Source: Spiribacter halobius
GTDB taxonomy: Bacteria; Pseudomonadota; Gammaproteobacteria; Nitrococcales; Nitrococcaceae
DNA: 64,000 nt
Direction: 5' to 3'
Assembly: GCF_020883455.1 (NCBI RefSeq)
Contig: NZ_CP086615.1
Location: 62,001-126,000, forward strand
Within the stretch, counting starts at the first letter, position 1; the number at the start of each line of letters is the position of its first letter. Below, one piece after another: positions 62,337-64,000 of this stretch. Position numbers and translations under genes: made by a program. The notes under the pieces are model-generated. The model was not told the DNA's origin and ran no database searches. It was given only the letters and a program-made list of their open reading frames with translations.

Positions 62337-63758
62337 ATGGCTGATTCCTACGACGTCATCGTCATCGGCGCCGGCCCCGCCGGCTACGTCGGTGCCATCC
62401 GCTGCGCCCAGCTCGGCATGAGCGTGGCCGTGATCGACGAGTTCGTGCGCAAGGACGGCGAGCCGTCCCTCGGCGGCACCTGCCTGAACGTTGGCTGCAT
62501 CCCCTCCAAGGCCCTGCTCGACTCCTCCGAGCAGTACCACCGGGTGCACTCGGAGCTCGCCGGTCACGGCATCAAGGTGCAGGGCACGAGCCTCGACGTG
62601 CCGCAGATGATCAAGCGCAAGGACAAGGTCGTCGCCGACCTCACCGGCGGCATCAAGCAGCTGTTCAAGGCGGACAAGATCGACTGGCTGCAGGGCCACG
62701 GCAAGCTGCTCGCCGAGCGTCAGGTGGAGTTCACCCCGCACAAGGGCAACACCCGTACCCTGAAGGCCGAAAACGTCCTGCTCGCGACCGGGTCGCGACC
62801 CATCGACATCGGTGCCGCCCCCACGGACGGCGAGCGCATCGTCAACTCCGACGGCGCGCTGGAGTTCACCGAGGTGCCGAAGCGCCTCGGTGTCATCGGC
62901 GCCGGGGTCATTGGCCTGGAGATGGGCAGCGTCTGGAGCCGCCTCGGCTCAAAGGTGGTGCTGCTGGAGGCTCAGGACACCTTCCTCGCCCCGGTGGACG
63001 AGCAGGTCGCCCGCGAGGCGAAGAAGCTCTTCGAGAAGCAGGGCCTGGAGATCCGGCTCGGCTGCCGGGTCACGGAAACGCGCAAGGGCAAGACGGTTAG
63101 CGTCCATTACGAGGACGCGGACGGCAAGCAGACCATTCAGGTGGACAAGCTCATCGTCTCCGTCGGCCGCCGTCCGCACACCGATGGCCTCGCCTCGGAA
63201 GACGTCGGCCTGCTCACCGATGAGCGCGGCTTCGTGCACGTCAACGACCACTGCGAGACCAATATTCCGGGGGTCTTTGCGGTGGGGGACGTGGTGCGCG
63301 GCCCCATGCTGGCCCACAAGGGCTCGGAAGAGGGCGTGATGGTGGCCGAGCGCATCGCCGGCAAGCCGGGACACGTCAACTACGAGACCATCCCGTGGGT
63401 AATCTACACCGACCCGGAGATCGCCTGGGTGGGCCGCACCGAGGGGCAGCTCAAGGCAGCGGGCACGCCCTACCGCACGGGGACCTTCGGCTTCGCCGCC
63501 ACGGGCCGCGCCCGGGCGATGGACCGCGCCTCGGGCATCGTGAAGATCCTCGCCCACGGCGAGACGGACCGCATCCTCGGGGTGCACATGGTCGGCCCCC
63601 AGGCCAGCGAGCTGATCGCCGAGGCGGTGCTGGCCATGGAGTACGAGGCCAGCTCCGAGGATCTCGCCCGCACCATCCACGCCCATCCGACCCTCTCGGA
63701 GGCGGTCCACGAAGCGGCTCTCGCGGTGGACAGGCGCGCCATCCACAAGGCCAACTGA
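62337..63758 (+). CDS. lpd: Dihydrolipoyl dehydrogenase (2-OGDH E3)
   Basis: E3 of the 2-oxoglutarate dehydrogenase complex and probably shared with glycine cleavage. 473 residues: FAD-binding YDVIVIGAGPAGYVGAIRCA, redox-active [16 protein letters not shown]-binding GVIGAGVIGLEMGSVW, C-terminal active His in TIHAHPTLSE. No lipoyl domain, unlike the PDH E3 at 5448-7238. ATG 62337 is chosen with AGGGAG upstream; an in-frame GTG six bases earlier is possible. Confidence 0.96.
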   Translation: MADSYDVIVIGAGPAGYVGAIRCAQLGMSVAVIDEFVRKDGEPSLGGTCLNVGCIPSKALLDSSEQYHRVHSELAGHGIKVQGTSLDVPQMIKRKDKVVADLTGGIKQLFKADKIDWLQGHGKLLAERQVEFTPHKGNTRTLKAENVLLATGSRPIDIGAAPTDGERIVNSDGALEFTEVPKRLGVIGAGVIGLEMGSVWSRLGSKVVLLEAQDTFLAPVDEQVAREAKKLFEKQGLEIRLGCRVTETRKGKTVSVHYEDADGKQTIQVDKLIVSVGRRPHTDGLASEDVGLLTDERGFVHVNDHCETNIPGVFAVGDVVRGPMLAHKGSEEGVMVAERIAGKPGHVNYETIPWVIYTDPEIAWVGRTEGQLKAAGTPYRTGTFGFAATGRARAMDRASGIVKILAHGETDRILGVHMVGPQASELIAEAVLAMEYEASSEDLARTIHAHPTLSEAVHEAALAVDRRAIHKAN

Positions 63759-63761
63759 GCT

Positions 63762-63779
63762 CGCGACCCGCAGGTCGCG
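63762..63779 (+). terminator. Hairpin after lpd (no T-run)
   Basis: CGCGACC-CGCA-GGTCGCG begins 3 bp after the lpd stop. Stable stem without a T-run; likely 3' end structure of sucAB-lpd. Confidence 0.4.
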
Positions 63780-63906
63780 CGCGGCGCTGCCGTGCGCGAC
63801 GGAAGAACAGGCATCCCGCGACTCTCAGGAGCGTCATCGCGTGGTGCCCGGGTCGAGGCGCGTCCGCGGCGACAAGGGTTCATCGAGGCTTTCGGGCGGG
63901 GCGGTG

Positions 63907-64000
63907 TCGTGTACCCCGTCCCGGGACACGCCGTGAATCCGTCCGTGGAGGCTCCACTGCGGCATCCCTGCCGCAGAGGGTCCCGGGACGGGGCACACGA
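63907..64000 (+). repeat. Covarying hairpin repeat, copy 7 (reaches window end)
   Basis: Arms 63907-63927 and 63980-64000 are complementary over 21 bp with one mismatch and may continue beyond the window. The core matches copy 1 (CTGCGGC/GCCGCAG inner stem, TCC/GGA small stem). Confidence 0.85.

Overview
The window is about 68% G+C, densely coded and almost entirely chromosomal housekeeping and energy metabolism. The block tsaC-topA-smg-dprA-LysM / def-fmt-rsmB-(ntrYX)-trkA has the same gene content and order as the E. coli tsaC-smg-dprA-def-fmt-rsmB-trkA neighbourhood. With the E. coli-like homodimeric aceE-aceF-lpd operon, this points firmly to a gammaproteobacterium. The high G+C, the NtrYX insertion, the 180-kDa-type NAD-glutamate dehydrogenase and the REP-like repeats suggest an Ectothiorhodospiraceae/Chromatiales-type or related halophilic lineage; the family is inference. 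No phage, transposase, CRISPR array, rRNA or tRNA gene was seen.

Layout. 1-4.9 kb (minus): 5' part of a very large NAD-glutamate dehydrogenase, translationally coupled to a KAS III-like protein with altered catalytic residues. 5.4-11.7 kb (minus): pyruvate dehydrogenase operon aceE-aceF-lpdA, three lipoyl domains in total. 12.3-16.6 kb (minus): hemF, a biotin-ligase-like protein and a large P-loop/TPR protein. 16.7-23.1 kb: molybdenum cofactor genes (moaE, moaA; moeA, mobA, a MoaD-like protein, yqeC) and a BNR-repeat protein. 23.2-32.8 kb (plus): a respiratory formate dehydrogenase locus with accessory genes (DUF6505, DUF3305, DUF3306, a multi-cluster ferredoxin-like protein, a TorD-type chaperone, a mini Tat protein, FdhA, FdhB, two mini-lipoproteins, cytochrome b subunit) under a clear sigma-70 promoter and ended by an intrinsic terminator. 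33.5-49.6 kb: the conserved tsaC-to-trkA block, then trkH. 49.8-52.2 kb: TPR protein, a Trp-rich phasin-like protein, a candidate Csr/Rsm-type small RNA on the minus strand, and dtd. 52.5-57.6 kb: hisBHAFIE followed by tatABC. 58.0-63.8 kb: sucA-sucB-lpd (2-oxoglutarate dehydrogenase).

How it fits together: the Moco genes supply the formate dehydrogenase, whose catalytic subunit carries a twin-arginine signal for the TatABC translocase encoded 25 kb away. The two 2-oxoacid dehydrogenase complexes flank the window.

Most notable non-coding content: (i) a minus-strand RNA candidate at about 51520-51690 with a GacA-type upstream site, six GGA motifs and an intrinsic terminator; (ii) seven copies of a roughly 105-bp repeat whose three stems covary between copies; (iii) near-perfect inverted duplications centred on the stop codons of three genes; (iv) several intergenic inverted repeats whose arms are short tandem repeats.
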